A stretch of DNA of 64,000 bases from Pyrinomonadaceae bacterium (GTDB taxonomy: Bacteria; Acidobacteriota; Blastocatellia; Pyrinomonadales; Pyrinomonadaceae): the NCBI GenBank assembly GCA_019694355.1, contig JAIBCB010000004.1:186001-250000 (forward strand). Reading direction: 5' to 3'. The translations under genes were made by a program, and so were the position numbers. Positions within the stretch are counted from its first letter, which is position 1. The number at the start of each line of letters is the position of its first letter. Below are positions 7,807 to 18,138 of the stretch, piece by piece. The notes under the pieces were generated by a model. The model was not told the DNA's origin. It was given only the letters and a program-made list of their open reading frames with translations, and did not search any database.

Positions 7807-10452
7807 CTATTTCGACGGAGCTTTCGGCAAGCTCAGCATATTTGCGAGCATACGGTAGGCACCCGGCGTGCCGACCGGCAACTGTCGGAAGAACGAAAAG
7901 GCGTTGTAAACATAAATGCCTTTTCCAAGCTTTGCGTAGATCAGCCCGCCGGTAACAGGGTCTTCGCCTTCATCAGCAGTTTCCGTCAATGAGACCCATT
8001 GCGGATCGAGCTGCGTGAGCGTGTAGAGATTTCTCTCCTGCACCCAGTTATCCCAATCGTTTTGGACGATCTTGTTCGGATAGGTAAAGATCGGATCGTT
8101 CGGAATCAGCATCTTCACCGGCGCCGTCTCATCAACAACACGCACGTTCGAGATCCTCTGCTTTCCGTTGACCACGCCGTCCATCTTGGCCGGATACGGC
8201 AGCATATTGTTCTGGATGATCTGGTTCTGCTGATATTGAACGATCAGCGTGCCGCCTTTCTTGACGAAATCGAGCAGACGTCCGTTGTTGGCGACAAAAT
8301 CAGGCCGAACCTGCGACGCACGAATGCCGACGACGATCGTGTCGAATCGTGAAAGGTCGCCGGTCGCGAGATCTTTTTCCTCGAGCATCGTGACCGATAG
8401 CCCAAGCCGCTTGATCGCCGCCGGAACCGCGTCGCCGCTGCCCATAATGTAGCCGACGCGAACCGGAGCGACCTTGAGATCGAGAACCTCGGTCGCGACG
8501 GTCGCGGTCGTGTATCGACGATGCGTTTGAATGTGCGGATAGGCGATCTCCTGCATCGACTGGTCAAAGACCTGGCCGCCGACCTTTGCGTTGACCGTAA
8601 CATCGTATTTACCGACCTTCGCACCGGCCGGAACCGCCACATCGAAAGTGACCGCGGTCTTCTCGTTCTTGGCCTTGAGGTCAAAATCCGCAGACGCGGG
8701 CGTAGCTTTCCAACCGGCGGGAAGAGCGAGGCTCACCGAGCCTTTTGTTTCACGCGGTGCCTGATTCGTGACCGAAACCGCGATACGCTGCTTCTGTTCC
8801 TTTGCCGAGGTCGGGACGATCAGAAGATTCGTGTCCGGGGCGACCGTTACGAGCGGAACGACATTGAGGTCACGGCGGAGTTCGCCGCGAATGTCATCTG
8901 CGAAACGATATTCGACCGGCTGCGAGACCGTGATATCGACGCCGCCGATCGACATCGTGACCTCGGCGGCCACGAGTTTATGTTGGAACGGCGCGTTCTT
9001 CACCGCATCCGCAGCGCTCCAATCGAACGTAAAATTGTGTCGCGGCTTTTCAAGCCAATATGGTTGTGTCGGAGCCGCATTCGAAGCCGCTGTCATTGTG
9101 AAATATGACGCAGCATCCGCCTTTTCGGGACGGAAGAAGAACGAGTTCCCTGCCGGCTTGGGTTCGGCCGCAGTCGCGACGCTCCAGCCCGCGGGCGTGT
9201 TCAGCGTTACGTTCTTAACGGCCGCTGCCTTACCAAACACCTTTACCGAAACTCCGGTCGAATCGCCCGCAACGATCGTGTCCGTGTCGCTCAAAGCGTC
9301 AACTACGACGCCTGCGGCAAGCTGAAGCGCGTGGGCAAATTCCTGTTCTTTTTCCGCGATCAACGCCTTTGCATAAGGGTTCTTTGCGGCATCCTTTGCT
9401 TCGCGTGCTTGGGCGACGCCGGCGGCGAGAACCGGGACGATCTTTTCGGGAGCGTACGCATTGTATTCATCAAGAGCTTTCTTTGCGGTCGCCTGGAGAG
9501 CGGCGAGCTTGTCGGAAAGTCCGGCCTCGTTGTCGTCGGTGATCTTTGCGATGCCGCTGATCGAGGTGTCAACTCCTTCAAAAATATCCTTTTCAGGCGA
9601 GCTCGTCGGCACCTTAGAATCGAGAAGTTTTTCGCCCGAGAATTGATCGCCGCGGCGTTCGATCGTGCCCATTTCCTGGGTCTTGTGCTGGCTGCGGCCT
9701 TCGCTCGCGATCTCGGCATACGAACGTCCGATGAGCGGATCGAAATGTCCCGTATCTACGGTGACAGAAACCTTCTCGCCGGCGGGAGCAGTAAAACCCT
9801 GCCCCATGTAAAGTTTCTTTGCCTGCCACGGAAGAAGGCCTTCTTTGATCTGTTCAGGGAACTGATTCGGGTCGGCGGCGGCCTTGTAAGCGAGCGGCGT
9901 CAGGTAGCCTGCAAGCTGATGCTGTCCGTGGCCGTCTGCCGGCGTTCCTGAGAAACGCGAGATGATGACGAGCGGACGGAATGTCCGGATCGCACGCACC
10001 ATTTCTGCGAGCGTCGGCTGTTCTCCCCAAATTCGCGTAGCTTCTGCACGCGTTTTCGAGAAGCCGTAGTCCATAACATTCGTGAACATCTGCTGGCCGC
10101 CGTCAAGACGCCTCGCCTGCAGGAGTTCTTCCGTACGGATGACACCGAGAGGCTCGAACAGCTCGGGCCCGATAACGTTCTGACCACCTTCGCCGCGATT
10201 TAAGGCAAGATAGACCGTTCGTGCATTCTCGCCGCGAGCGAGAAACGCGATCAGATTTGAATCTTCGTCGTCAGGATGTGCACCTGTGTGCATCGCGCTT
10301 GCCGTCGTCTGCAAACGCTTGAGCTGCTGTCCGAGGCCAATGGCTCCCATGTCGTAAACCGGACGGACCTGCGCCCGTGCATTAGGAACATTCAAAAAGG
10401 CCAAAACGAACAGCAATGAGAGAACAGTAACTTTCCTAAACCTTGATAGCAT
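7807..10452 (-). CDS. Secreted PIG-L family deacetylase, multidomain
   Basis: 881 residues with an N-terminal signal peptide (residues ~1-28, ending NARAQ). A GlcNAc-PI de-N-acetylase-like (PIG-L) domain follows: the zinc motif AHPDDED (58-64), NRGEGGQN, and HGQHQLAG for the third ligand. The middle and C-terminal parts contain beta-sandwich-like stretches (NEW3-like, [20 protein letters not shown]) and a final alpha/beta domain resembling a class I glutaminase-type fold ([20 protein letters not shown] ... [12 protein letters not shown]). PIG-L enzymes remove N-acetyl groups from sugars; the substrate here is unknown. The start overlaps the end of the upstream symporter gene by 17 bases, so the pair is translationally coupled and probably handles the same periplasmic substrate or its product. 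Confidence 0.9.
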   Translation of the reverse strand: MLSRFRKVTVLSLLFVLAFLNVPNARAQVRPVYDMGAIGLGQQLKRLQTTASAMHTGAHPDDEDSNLIAFLARGENARTVYLALNRGEGGQNVIGPELFEPLGVIRTEELLQARRLDGGQQMFTNVMDYGFSKTRAEATRIWGEQPTLAEMVRAIRTFRPLVIISRFSGTPADGHGQHQLAGYLTPLAYKAAADPNQFPEQIKEGLLPWQAKKLYMGQGFTAPAGEKVSVTVDTGHFDPLIGRSYAEIASEGRSQHKTQEMGTIERRGDQFSGEKLLDSKVPTSSPEKDIFEGVDTSISGIAKITDDNEAGLSDKLAALQATAKKALDEYNAYAPEKIVPVLAAGVAQAREAKDAAKNPYAKALIAEKEQEFAHALQLAAGVVVDALSDTDTIVAGDSTGVSVKVFGKAAAVKNVTLNTPAGWSVATAAEPKPAGNSFFFRPEKADAASYFTMTAASNAAPTQPYWLEKPRHNFTFDWSAADAVKNAPFQHKLVAAEVTMSIGGVDITVSQPVEYRFADDIRGELRRDLNVVPLVTVAPDTNLLIVPTSAKEQKQRIAVSVTNQAPRETKGSVSLALPAGWKATPASADFDLKAKNEKTAVTFDVAVPAGAKVGKYDVTVNAKVGGQVFDQSMQEIAYPHIQTHRRYTTATVATEVLDLKVAPVRVGYIMGSGDAVPAAIKRLGLSVTMLEEKDLATGDLSRFDTIVVGIRASQVRPDFVANNGRLLDFVKKGGTLIVQYQQNQIIQNNMLPYPAKMDGVVNGKQRISNVRVVDETAPVKMLIPNDPIFTYPNKIVQNDWDNWVQERNLYTLTQLDPQWVSLTETADEGEDPVTGGLIYAKLGKGIYVYNAFSFFRQLPVGTPGAYRMLANMLSLPKAPSK

Positions 10453-12109
10453 CGATTTCTCCTTTATCGGTGAGACTGATCAAGTAACCAGAGATCACCG
10501 TCACTAAACACCCAAGCACGTTGAACCACAGAAACTCGATATCCGTGAAGTAGCTTGCGACCCAAACGGAACCGATCCCGAACAAGAGGCCAAAGAAGGC
10601 CCCGCGTGCCCGCGCGCGTTTTACGGCGAAGGCGAGCACGAAAACTCCTAAAAGCGAGCCGTAGAAAAATGATCCGAATTTATTAACGACCTCGATCAGC
10701 GAACCAAGGTTCGTCGCGTAGGTCGCAACAATACAGGCGAAAATGCCCCAGACGAATGTAGCGACCCGGCCGAAGAAGACATACTGGCGGTCGGTTCCGT
10801 CCTTCTTGAAGTGCCGGCGATAAAAATCGATCGTCGTTGCGGTCGCAAGAGCGTTGAGCTCGGCGGAGATCGACGACATCGCCGCCGCAAAAATGGCCGC
10901 GATGATCAAGCCGATCACGCCCATCGGCATATTCTGTACAACAAACGACGGAAAGACGTAGTTCACGTCGTTAAAGCTTTCGTTCTTTGTCGCGGTCTTT
11001 ACGAAATCAACGCCGTTCTTTCGCGAAGCGTTAAAGGCCTTGTCCGCGGCAAGATATTCTTGTCTCGTCGCCTCGGTCTTCTCCTTTAGAAAAGCCTCTG
11101 CCGCCAACTCACGCTGACGATGGGCCGCGTCAAATTCGCCCTTGAGCGTTTGGTATTGCGCCGTTTGAGCGACCTTGCCGACCTCGACCTGATTAAAGAT
11201 CATCGGCGGCGCCGTGAACTGATAAAAAACAAAGACAAGGACGCCGACGAGCAGTATCATGAACTGCATCGGGATCTTGAGAAACGCGCTCATCAAGAGA
11301 GACGTTCTGCCCTCGGAAACCGACTTGGCCGTCAAGAATCGCTGCACCTGGCTTTGGTCGCAGCCGAAATATGAAAGGAAAAGGAACAGGCCGCCGATCA
11401 TTCCCGACCAGAGCGTGTATTTTTCTTTGAGGTCGAAGCTGAGGCTTACGGTCGTCAGTTTTCCGGTAGCACCGGCAAGCGTGAGGCCGTCCGTAAACGA
11501 AACGCCGGCAGGAAACTGCGAAATGATCACAAAGATACAAACGAACAGGCCGAAGAAGATGACGAACATCTGCTTCACATCTGTCCACGTAACTGCCTGA
11601 ACTCCGCCGATCATCGTATAGATGGTCGTCGATAGACCAATGACGAAGATCGTCGTCATCTCGTGCCAACCTAATACGATCGAAAGGATGACCGAAGGAG
11701 CGGCGATGATAACGCCGACGCCGAGGCCGCGAGATATGAGAAAAAAGAAGCTCGTCAGGCTGCGCGTCTTTGCGTCAAATCGCCTTTCGAGATATTCGTA
11801 TGCCGTGTAAACGTTGGCTCGATAAAAGAACGGGACCGCCGTGATGCAAAGGATGATCATTGCAAGCGGCAAGCCGTAATAGAACTGAATGAAACGCATT
11901 CCGTCCGAATACGCCTGGCCGGTCGTACCGACGAGCGTGATCGCGGAAAGCTGCGTAGCCATTACCGAGAGCCCAACAGCCCACCAAGGCAGACTGCGAT
12001 TCGCGAGGAAGTAGCCTTCGACATTACCGCTGTGCTTGGTCATCCGTATGCCGTCCCAGATAACATAGACGAGATACGCGACAACAACTGCCCAATCCAA
12101 AGCTCTCAT
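10436..12109 (-). CDS. Sodium:solute symporter (SSS family)
   Basis: 557 residues with about 13 hydrophobic segments. The N-terminus ([17 protein letters not shown]) and conserved stretch [20 protein letters not shown] are typical of the SSS family of sodium-coupled sugar, sialic acid or amino acid carriers. A feature not usual in the family is a hydrophilic, heptad-like insert of ~80 residues ([20 protein letters not shown] through [15 protein letters not shown]) between two membrane segments. It is overlapped at its 3' end by the PIG-L gene and preceded by a 47-aa single-span protein 6 bases upstream, so the three form one operon. The substrate is not predictable; coupling to a PIG-L deacetylase hints at an amino-sugar or glycan-derived solute. 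Confidence 0.92.
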   Translation of the reverse strand: MRALDWAVVVAYLVYVIWDGIRMTKHSGNVEGYFLANRSLPWWAVGLSVMATQLSAITLVGTTGQAYSDGMRFIQFYYGLPLAMIILCITAVPFFYRANVYTAYEYLERRFDAKTRSLTSFFFLISRGLGVGVIIAAPSVILSIVLGWHEMTTIFVIGLSTTIYTMIGGVQAVTWTDVKQMFVIFFGLFVCIFVIISQFPAGVSFTDGLTLAGATGKLTTVSLSFDLKEKYTLWSGMIGGLFLFLSYFGCDQSQVQRFLTAKSVSEGRTSLLMSAFLKIPMQFMILLVGVLVFVFYQFTAPPMIFNQVEVGKVAQTAQYQTLKGEFDAAHRQRELAAEAFLKEKTEATRQEYLAADKAFNASRKNGVDFVKTATKNESFNDVNYVFPSFVVQNMPMGVIGLIIAAIFAAAMSSISAELNALATATTIDFYRRHFKKDGTDRQYVFFGRVATFVWGIFACIVATYATNLGSLIEVVNKFGSFFYGSLLGVFVLAFAVKRARARGAFFGLLFGIGSVWVASYFTDIEFLWFNVLGCLVTVISGYLISLTDKGEIDAIKV

Positions 12110-12115
12110 TTTTGT

Positions 12116-12259
12116 TTAGTGCGAAAAATAGTAAGAAAAGGCCTCTAGGAGCGCGATAACGACGACCGTCGTCACGATGACAGCAAAGTAGATCCGATAC
12201 CACCATTCATCGGGCTTTTCCACCGGCGGCTCGTCGAGCTTAGTTGTTTGTTCCTTCAT
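12116..12259 (-). CDS. Small single-pass membrane protein upstream of SSS symporter
   Basis: 47 residues if started at ATG 12259: a polar N-terminus (MKEQTTKLDEPPVEKPDEWW) and one hydrophobic span (YFAVIVTTVVVIALLEAFSYYF). The frame is open further upstream to 12370, but the extension overlaps the terminator hairpin of the TonB gene and looks non-coding. It ends 6 bases before the symporter ATG. Small one-span partners are known for several symporter groups; by position this could be an accessory subunit. No family recognised. Confidence 0.7.
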   Translation of the reverse strand: MKEQTTKLDEPPVEKPDEWWYRIYFAVIVTTVVVIALLEAFSYYFSH

Positions 12260-12278
12260 CGCAACAGGAAAAATGCGG

Positions 12279-12314
12279 TTCGCCGATGCCCCGTGGGAGT
12301 GGAGCATCGGCGAA
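12279..12314 (-). terminator. Terminator of the TonB-dependent receptor gene
   Basis: Perfect 11-base inverted repeat TTCGCCGATGC (12279-12289) and GCATCGGCGAA (12304-12314), just past the receptor stop at 12327. On the minus strand it is followed within a few bases by a T5 run. Confidence 0.75.
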
Positions 12315-12326
12315 TCTTTTACTTCG

Positions 12327-15248
12327 TTAGAAGTGGAACTTGAGGCCGATCTGGAATTGACGGGCATCAAGCGAGGTTACCGGACGATTCGTCGTGTTAG
12401 GCAACGGCTGCGTCGGGTTTCCAAGAGCATCTGTCGTAACGGTAAGGCTGTTGATCTGATAGATGCTGTTGATGTTGAACACGTTCACGAATTCACCAAA
12501 AACTTCGAGGCGAAGCCTTTCGGTGAACGGAATGAACCGCGAGTAACGGAAGTCAACGTTGAACTGCTTCGGCGTCGTTCCCGAGTTGCGGGTGATCCCG
12601 ACCGGATTGTCGGTACCGCTGAAGCCGTCCTTGTTGATGTCCGTTGCAGCAACGATGTTGTAGCGTTCGCCGCTGTTTGCGGTAGCGATGATACCGAACT
12701 GGTTGTTGTTCAGAATGTAGTTCAACGCCTTGTTCTCAAAATGGAAGTCCGGACGGCCTACGAAGCTCAGCACAAAGGTATGACGCTGATCCGCAAGAGA
12801 CGGGCCGTAATCGCGTTTGCGATTGGTCGGATCCTGCTGAACAAGTCCGCCTGACTGTGTGGCCACGAGGTTCTGTTCCGGAGCATCATCCATCGATTTC
12901 GAGAGAGTGTAGTTCGCACTGAACTGGTACCCCTTCGAGAATCGCTTGTTGAGCTGGACCGTAAACGCGTTGTAGTTCGAGTTGCCGGAAGCTTCAGCAA
13001 GGAGGATGTTGTTGAACCGCGGATCCATACGCGTCGCAGCGCTGACCGCATCGACATAGATCGGACGTCCATCAGCAAGAGCACCGACCGGATTGATACG
13101 GTTGACACTCCTGTAGATCGGAATATGACGGCCGCTCGAGTGGATATAGCCGACCGTGAACGAAAGGTCCTGGGTCAATGCCTGTTCGACCTGTACGTTT
13201 CCGTGGATCGCATACATATTCTCAAAGTCGGAAGCGATCGCAGTGATATTCTGCAGCGGAGCAGTACCGGACGCGACATTGTTCGGGAATCCAGGAGCTC
13301 CCGGCAATGCCGGATTGGTGAACGAAACTGTAAAGAACTTCGGACTTCCGTTCGCCTGAAGAGCACGTTGATACATATCAAGATAGACGGTATCAAAGTA
13401 AATGCCCGCACTTGCACGGATCACGGTCGGACGCTTGCCGTCCCGGACGCCATAAACAAGGCCAAGTCGAGGAGCGAAGTTATTCTTGTCAACCTTGAAC
13501 TTCCTCGAAGGCTCATACACCGCTTGCGGATCAGCCTTCGGAATGTTGTAAAGGTCGTAGCGGACACCATAGTTGAGCTTCAATTTTCGCGTGATCTTCC
13601 AGTCGTCCTGAGCAAAAAAGTTGAAGAACGTGCTGTTGTACTTGATGTTCGTATCGCCGAAGATCTGGTCAAACCGAGTGTACGCAAACGGATTCGCACC
13701 CGTATTTGCCGCAACGTAGTTCGCAATACTTGAGAACGTATAACGAACATAAGAGTCCGTCCGACGTGTATCGGCAATGTTATTGAAGCCAAAGCCGAAC
13801 TTTGCCACGTGGTCGCCGTTCGTCCAAGTAAGATTGTTCTGGATCTGGTTCGTGATCTGGAGAGGAGCGATGGTGTCGTCGTTCTCGGGTGCTCCAAAGT
13901 TTGCAACACCTGTGATCACGATACTCGGCCCCGTACCCGAATTTCCGTTTGCGATATTCCGCGAATCGCGTTTTGCATACTGATACCGAAACTCGTTCAG
14001 GAAATTCGATGAAAGGGTCGAAACGAGCTGAATGCCGACCGAGTAAGACTTGTCCAAGAAGTCGATACTTCGCTCAAGCGTCGTCAGGCCGCCGCCGATA
14101 TTGTTCGGCGAAATGTTCTTGAAATAATTGAACCGACCGCTTAGCCGATTATTTTGATTGAGCTGCGCGTCGGTTCTAAAGATGAAGAAGTTTACCTTCT
14201 GCGATGCAGGGATCGCCGTCGGGAATGCCGATGCCGGGACTCCGGCTGCGATCAGAGCCTGCTTATTGGGCTCGGTAATGGTAATGACGCGCTGCGGTTC
14301 GCCGCCAAGATCGCGTTTGACCCATTCGTAACCGGTGTAAAAATGCCAGCGATCCTTGATGATCGGGCCGCCGATCGATCCCGTAATGTCATCGACCTTG
14401 GTCTCGGGCTTCATTGAGAATGGCGACGTATTGAAAGGCCTCGATGACATCGGGGTGCGGCGGAAGCGATAGCTCACCTCTCCGTGAAACCCATTCGTGC
14501 CCGACGGAGTGATCGCGTTCATGATCAGGCCCGGGGTGTTTCCGAATTCGGGAGCAAAACCGTTGGTCACGAGCTGAACTTCGCTGATGAACGTGTCCGA
14601 GATCGGCATCAGGCGGATACCGCCGCGGTCCTGCTGGGTGTTGTTGTTGCCGTCGAGTTGGTAGTTCGTACGGCGGGTGTATCCATTCGCGTTGATACGC
14701 GGCACACCGAACTCAGCGTTCGGGCGGCCCGTAACGTTCGCCTGCAGCAGAGCGTAGTTGTATGGGTTACGCGACACGAGCGGCAGGTTCTCGACCTCGC
14801 GTGCGTTCATCACACGTCCAAGGTCGATCTTTGCCGAATCGGCGATCGGTGCGTCTGCGTCAACAGTAACTGTTGCCGAGACATCACCCACTTCAAGTAC
14901 GCCGTTCACGGTCGCCGTCTGTCCGGTCGTTAGTGTGATGCCCTCACGGACGAGACGTTTATAGTTCGGGGCTTCGACCGTAACCTGATACGTGCCGAGC
15001 GGGAGGAGCGGTGCTCTGTAGACACCGTTTCCGTCCGTTACGACCGTTCGTTCGGTACCGGTCTGCGTGTTCTTGACCAAGACCTTGGCGTTGGGCACTG
15101 CGCCGCCTGATGCGTCAGTGACGGTGCCCTCGATCTGGCCGTTCAATGCCTGTGATTGTGCCTGCGCAACGTAAGTGGTGCCGAAAGTAAAGACACCGAT
15201 GAGCAGACAGTAGAAGAAGATTCTAATGGCGGTTCTTGCCTGATTCAT
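12327..15248 (-). CDS. Oar-like TonB-dependent outer-membrane receptor with carboxypeptidase-regulatory domain
   Basis: 973 residues from ATG 15248, chosen because AAGGAAG precedes it and a signal peptide follows at once (MNQARTAIRIFFYCLLIGVF ... VAQAQ). The frame is open 64 codons further upstream, but without a plausible start site. After the signal lies a carboxypeptidase-regulatory-like beta sandwich (GTVTDASGGAVPNAKVLVKN, LPLGTYQVTV), then a plug-like region (LPLVSRNPYNYALLQ ... YQLDGNNNTQQDRGG) and a long beta-barrel ending in FQIGLKFHF with the terminal Phe expected of BamA substrates. This Oar-like family is strongly expanded in Acidobacteriota and imports or binds unknown ligands, often oligosaccharides or peptides. 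No dedicated partner gene is adjacent. Confidence 0.9.
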   Translation of the reverse strand: MNQARTAIRIFFYCLLIGVFTFGTTYVAQAQSQALNGQIEGTVTDASGGAVPNAKVLVKNTQTGTERTVVTDGNGVYRAPLLPLGTYQVTVEAPNYKRLVREGITLTTGQTATVNGVLEVGDVSATVTVDADAPIADSAKIDLGRVMNAREVENLPLVSRNPYNYALLQANVTGRPNAEFGVPRINANGYTRRTNYQLDGNNNTQQDRGGIRLMPISDTFISEVQLVTNGFAPEFGNTPGLIMNAITPSGTNGFHGEVSYRFRRTPMSSRPFNTSPFSMKPETKVDDITGSIGGPIIKDRWHFYTGYEWVKRDLGGEPQRVITITEPNKQALIAAGVPASAFPTAIPASQKVNFFIFRTDAQLNQNNRLSGRFNYFKNISPNNIGGGLTTLERSIDFLDKSYSVGIQLVSTLSSNFLNEFRYQYAKRDSRNIANGNSGTGPSIVITGVANFGAPENDDTIAPLQITNQIQNNLTWTNGDHVAKFGFGFNNIADTRRTDSYVRYTFSSIANYVAANTGANPFAYTRFDQIFGDTNIKYNSTFFNFFAQDDWKITRKLKLNYGVRYDLYNIPKADPQAVYEPSRKFKVDKNNFAPRLGLVYGVRDGKRPTVIRASAGIYFDTVYLDMYQRALQANGSPKFFTVSFTNPALPGAPGFPNNVASGTAPLQNITAIASDFENMYAIHGNVQVEQALTQDLSFTVGYIHSSGRHIPIYRSVNRINPVGALADGRPIYVDAVSAATRMDPRFNNILLAEASGNSNYNAFTVQLNKRFSKGYQFSANYTLSKSMDDAPEQNLVATQSGGLVQQDPTNRKRDYGPSLADQRHTFVLSFVGRPDFHFENKALNYILNNNQFGIIATANSGERYNIVAATDINKDGFSGTDNPVGITRNSGTTPKQFNVDFRYSRFIPFTERLRLEVFGEFVNVFNINSIYQINSLTVTTDALGNPTQPLPNTTNRPVTSLDARQFQIGLKFHF

Positions 15249-15588
15249 ATTAAGAGGCTTCCTTAAAGATCTATTTTTTTCCAACGGCCGATCGAGCAGC
15301 TCAGCGCCCATTGTGGAAGGGGCAGAAAGAACCAGCCGTCGAGCCTTGACCCGAGTTAATTTTTCGGTGAAAGCAACACGTGAGCGAGAAATCGATTTTC
15401 GCTCATCTATATCTATACCTAATATGGTGTATATAAGCAAATCAAAAGGGTAAAATCAACCCGCCTAACAACAAATTAGATATTGCGCAAAAAATTGCTT
15501 CCAAGTATGTCCTATCGCAACGCACGAAGCCTATGATCACTCATAGGCTTCGAGAACTTTGTGGGAGATGTTTTGGCGGTGTGGGATG
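15249..15588. other. Intergenic region: receptor leader and a 12-bp inverted repeat
   Basis: Between the TonB receptor start and the radical SAM stop. The receptor-proximal ~190 bases read open in frame but look like leader. An AT-rich stretch (15410-15480) probably holds the receptor promoter; I could not choose convincing -35/-10 boxes. No gene seen. Confidence 0.5.
15525..15552 (-). terminator. Perfect 12-bp inverted repeat after the radical SAM gene
   Basis: CGAAGCCTATGA (15525-15536), four-base loop TCAC, TCATAGGCTTCG (15541-15552), 37 bases past the stop of the minus-strand radical SAM gene. The stem is perfect with a tight loop, so a transcript end signal is likely, although no T run follows on either strand. 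It might instead be a binding site for the receptor gene. Confidence 0.6.
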
Positions 15589-17622
15589 TTACTCGGCCAC
15601 AGCCATTTCCTTTTCCTTTTTCTCGCGTTTGATGCCGCCGATCTGGACGAGATCGTTGCCCTTGATCTGGTTCTTGTCCATGACCATCTGCTGATAAAGT
15701 TTACGCATCATCTGCATTTCTTCGGCAGCGGTCTTTGGCCCTTCCATATGCGGTTTGTTCGGACGCGTAAGATCGACGGCATTCAGTTTGAGATCGTGCT
15801 CGGTCGAATCGAGTTCGACGTGCTTGCCGCGAGCAAAGACCTCGTGACGGCCGTGTTCCTTGTACCATTTCGCAACGGTCGCGTTCTGGTGCATATTCTC
15901 GATGATATTGCGCCAGCCGATGCCGGTGTTGTAGGCACAGAATGAGATCTCGCCTTCCTGCGTTCCGTACGGAATGATGCACATTTCCGTTCGGCGGAAG
16001 TCATAGTTAAAGAGATCCTGGAACCACATTCCCGCGATGAAGAGGAAGTTCCACGGATCCTGACGACGCTTCTCGACGTCGGCGAGCGTGCGGTCGGGGC
16101 CGACCTTTCCGTAATCTTTGCCTGAAAGGCCGAACGACTTGTCGAACTTCTTGAAGATCGCACCGAGCGTAAGGCTGTGCGGTGCGCCGTACGGATCGAA
16201 GTTCTTGAGCAATGCAAGGCCCATCATGATATTTGAGAACCACTTGCCGCGGTTCGTATCCGAGATGTGCTGCATATCCTTTACAAGGCCCTGGATATTA
16301 AGGAATTGCGGAACCGGAGCCATATCGCCCGTTTCCTTGTTGATCATCACGGCCGTGCCGACACCGCAGTTCGGGTGGCATCCGCAAGAGACCTGGCCCC
16401 AATCGGCATCTTCACCGTGCACAACGTCTGCGAAGTCTGCGAACGCACCCATCAAGCTGAGCGGGAACCAGTCACGCGTAGGCTCGGTGATCCCGAGCTG
16501 CTTTTTCACGTCAAGAGCCATGTGCGACAGCGTGTAACGCTGCTGCAAACGACGCTGCTCGGTGATGTGCTCATCGCGGCCGGTGAATGACACAGGCTGG
16601 AAAGCGATGAACGAGATCTTCTTCGGGTTCTCCATCGCAAAGCGGATGATCGAACCGACCTGATCGTTATTGATACCGTTGACCAGCGTCGTAACAAGAA
16701 TGATGTCAACGCCGGCTTCGTGCAGGTTGTTGATGGCCCGAAGCTTTACGTCAAACAGGTTGCCGATCTGACGGTGCGAGTTCGCGTCGTTGCCGATACC
16801 GTCAAACTGCAGGTACACGAAGCGAAGGCCCGCCTCAGCAGCTTCACGACAGAAGTCTTTAGATTTTGCGAACTCGATCCCGTTGGTCGCGGCCTGCACG
16901 GAGTTGTAGCCGACCTTGCGGGCGTATTTGATCGCGTCGATAAAGTGCGGGCTGATCGTCGGTTCACCGCCCGAATACTGAACGGACATCTGGCGACGCG
17001 GCTTGATCGAGATCGCATTGTCGAGGATCTCGGTAACGTCCTGCATCGAGAGCTCGTGAACGAATCCGACCTGGTTTGCGTCCATAAAGCACGGATCGCA
17101 CATCATGTTACAGCGATTCGTAAGATCGACCGTGAGAACGGCGCCACGGCCGTACTTCACCGAGGAAGACCCGTGATTGTGAAGCTTCTCATCATTGTGA
17201 GCTTCCATATCGCGGCCCGGGAAAAGCGACTCGACATGCTTCAAGAAGTTCGCGTCGATCGCCATCATATCCTCGACCTTGCCGTGGATCGGGCACTCTT
17301 TGATCATCCAGACCTCGTTGTTACGTTCGATGATCTGAGCCTTGATCTCGCCGACCTTTTCGTTGACCAAGGTTGCGACATCGCGTTTTCCTGAAAGGAT
17401 CTCTTCACGTGCCTCAATGACACACTGCGGACAAAGCGAATCGGTCGTACGCGGAAATCCAAGGACCGGCTTGGTCTTCTGCCATGATTTCAAGATCGGC
17501 TTGTCCGCCCATTTTGGCGTGAACGACGGGTTCGGTTTGTATTTGTTAACACTCCTGACGGCATTGAACGCCGCTCCTGCGATGAAGCTAAGGCCTTTTT
17601 CTACGTGTTTGATGGGTCTCAT
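15589..17622 (-). CDS. Radical SAM protein of the Tes/MJ0619-like group (candidate membrane-spanning lipid synthase)
   Basis: 677 residues. An N-terminal iron-binding module shows CPQC (64-67) and KECPIHG (108-114, C110/H113). The radical SAM core follows with the cluster motif RCNMMCDPC (C171, C175, C178), GGEP (218-221), and later SCGCHPNCG (C413, C415, C419) plus two further Cys in EMCIIPY and ISFCAYN, enough for auxiliary clusters. The pattern 'CPxC ... K-x-C-P-x-H-G ... CNxxCxxC ... CxC' is that of the archaeal tetraether synthase (Tes, MJ0619) family, which joins two lipid alkyl chains tail to tail. Acidobacteria make iso-diabolic acid, a membrane-spanning lipid, so such a role is reasonable but inferred. 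The gene is monocistronic, with a long spacer upstream and the 12-bp repeat downstream. Confidence 0.8.
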   Translation of the reverse strand: MRPIKHVEKGLSFIAGAAFNAVRSVNKYKPNPSFTPKWADKPILKSWQKTKPVLGFPRTTDSLCPQCVIEAREEILSGKRDVATLVNEKVGEIKAQIIERNNEVWMIKECPIHGKVEDMMAIDANFLKHVESLFPGRDMEAHNDEKLHNHGSSSVKYGRGAVLTVDLTNRCNMMCDPCFMDANQVGFVHELSMQDVTEILDNAISIKPRRQMSVQYSGGEPTISPHFIDAIKYARKVGYNSVQAATNGIEFAKSKDFCREAAEAGLRFVYLQFDGIGNDANSHRQIGNLFDVKLRAINNLHEAGVDIILVTTLVNGINNDQVGSIIRFAMENPKKISFIAFQPVSFTGRDEHITEQRRLQQRYTLSHMALDVKKQLGITEPTRDWFPLSLMGAFADFADVVHGEDADWGQVSCGCHPNCGVGTAVMINKETGDMAPVPQFLNIQGLVKDMQHISDTNRGKWFSNIMMGLALLKNFDPYGAPHSLTLGAIFKKFDKSFGLSGKDYGKVGPDRTLADVEKRRQDPWNFLFIAGMWFQDLFNYDFRRTEMCIIPYGTQEGEISFCAYNTGIGWRNIIENMHQNATVAKWYKEHGRHEVFARGKHVELDSTEHDLKLNAVDLTRPNKPHMEGPKTAAEEMQMMRKLYQQMVMDKNQIKGNDLVQIGGIKREKKEKEMAVAE

Positions 17623-18138
17623 AATATTATTTGCTATTCTCCACGAATGCCGGATCCGCTAATGGATCCCAACCTCTTTCCGAGGCATCAACTGCCCGTA
17701 CGCGGGCGCTCTGTCTATCTTTATGTGCAAATAATGTGCCGAACCGACCGGTTAGCGCAATTCCACTCTAACCATGTGCATATAAAGAGTTTACATACCT
17801 ATGCCCTTCTCGGAAGGTCGATCGCCGAATGACACACCGGTCCTCTTGAGCTCAACAGACGTGTATCAATTCGATACACAGCGGATCACTGACGCCCTTT
17901 TCGTCTCAGCGCTTAACCAAATCGGTCAGACTGATGAGGTTTGCTTAAGAGACTTTGCAGACCCACCTCAGATAACACTTTGTAAACCGTTGAAAATGCA
18001 CGAGATAAAAAAACTTAAAAAAGGGCTTTACAACCGCATAAAGCTATGTTACATTTTTTAGCACTTCAAGGGATATCAACAGGACAACTAGATTTAAGGA
18101 ACGCTCTTGAGGGCCGGTGTGCCGGACAAATTTCCCAG
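17623..18138. other. 516-bp divergent intergenic region
   Basis: Lies between the divergent radical SAM and phosphohexomutase genes and must hold both promoters. AT-rich tracts at 17720-17800 and 17995-18060 are the likely sites. A short open frame (17801-18061) has no recognisable similarity, no ribosome site and odd composition, so I do not call it. No RNA gene or strong hairpin seen. Confidence 0.5.

Noticed and set aside
17801..18061. 86-codon open frame upstream of the phosphohexomutase
   Set aside because: No ribosome site, no similarity, low-complexity end; more likely promoter DNA.
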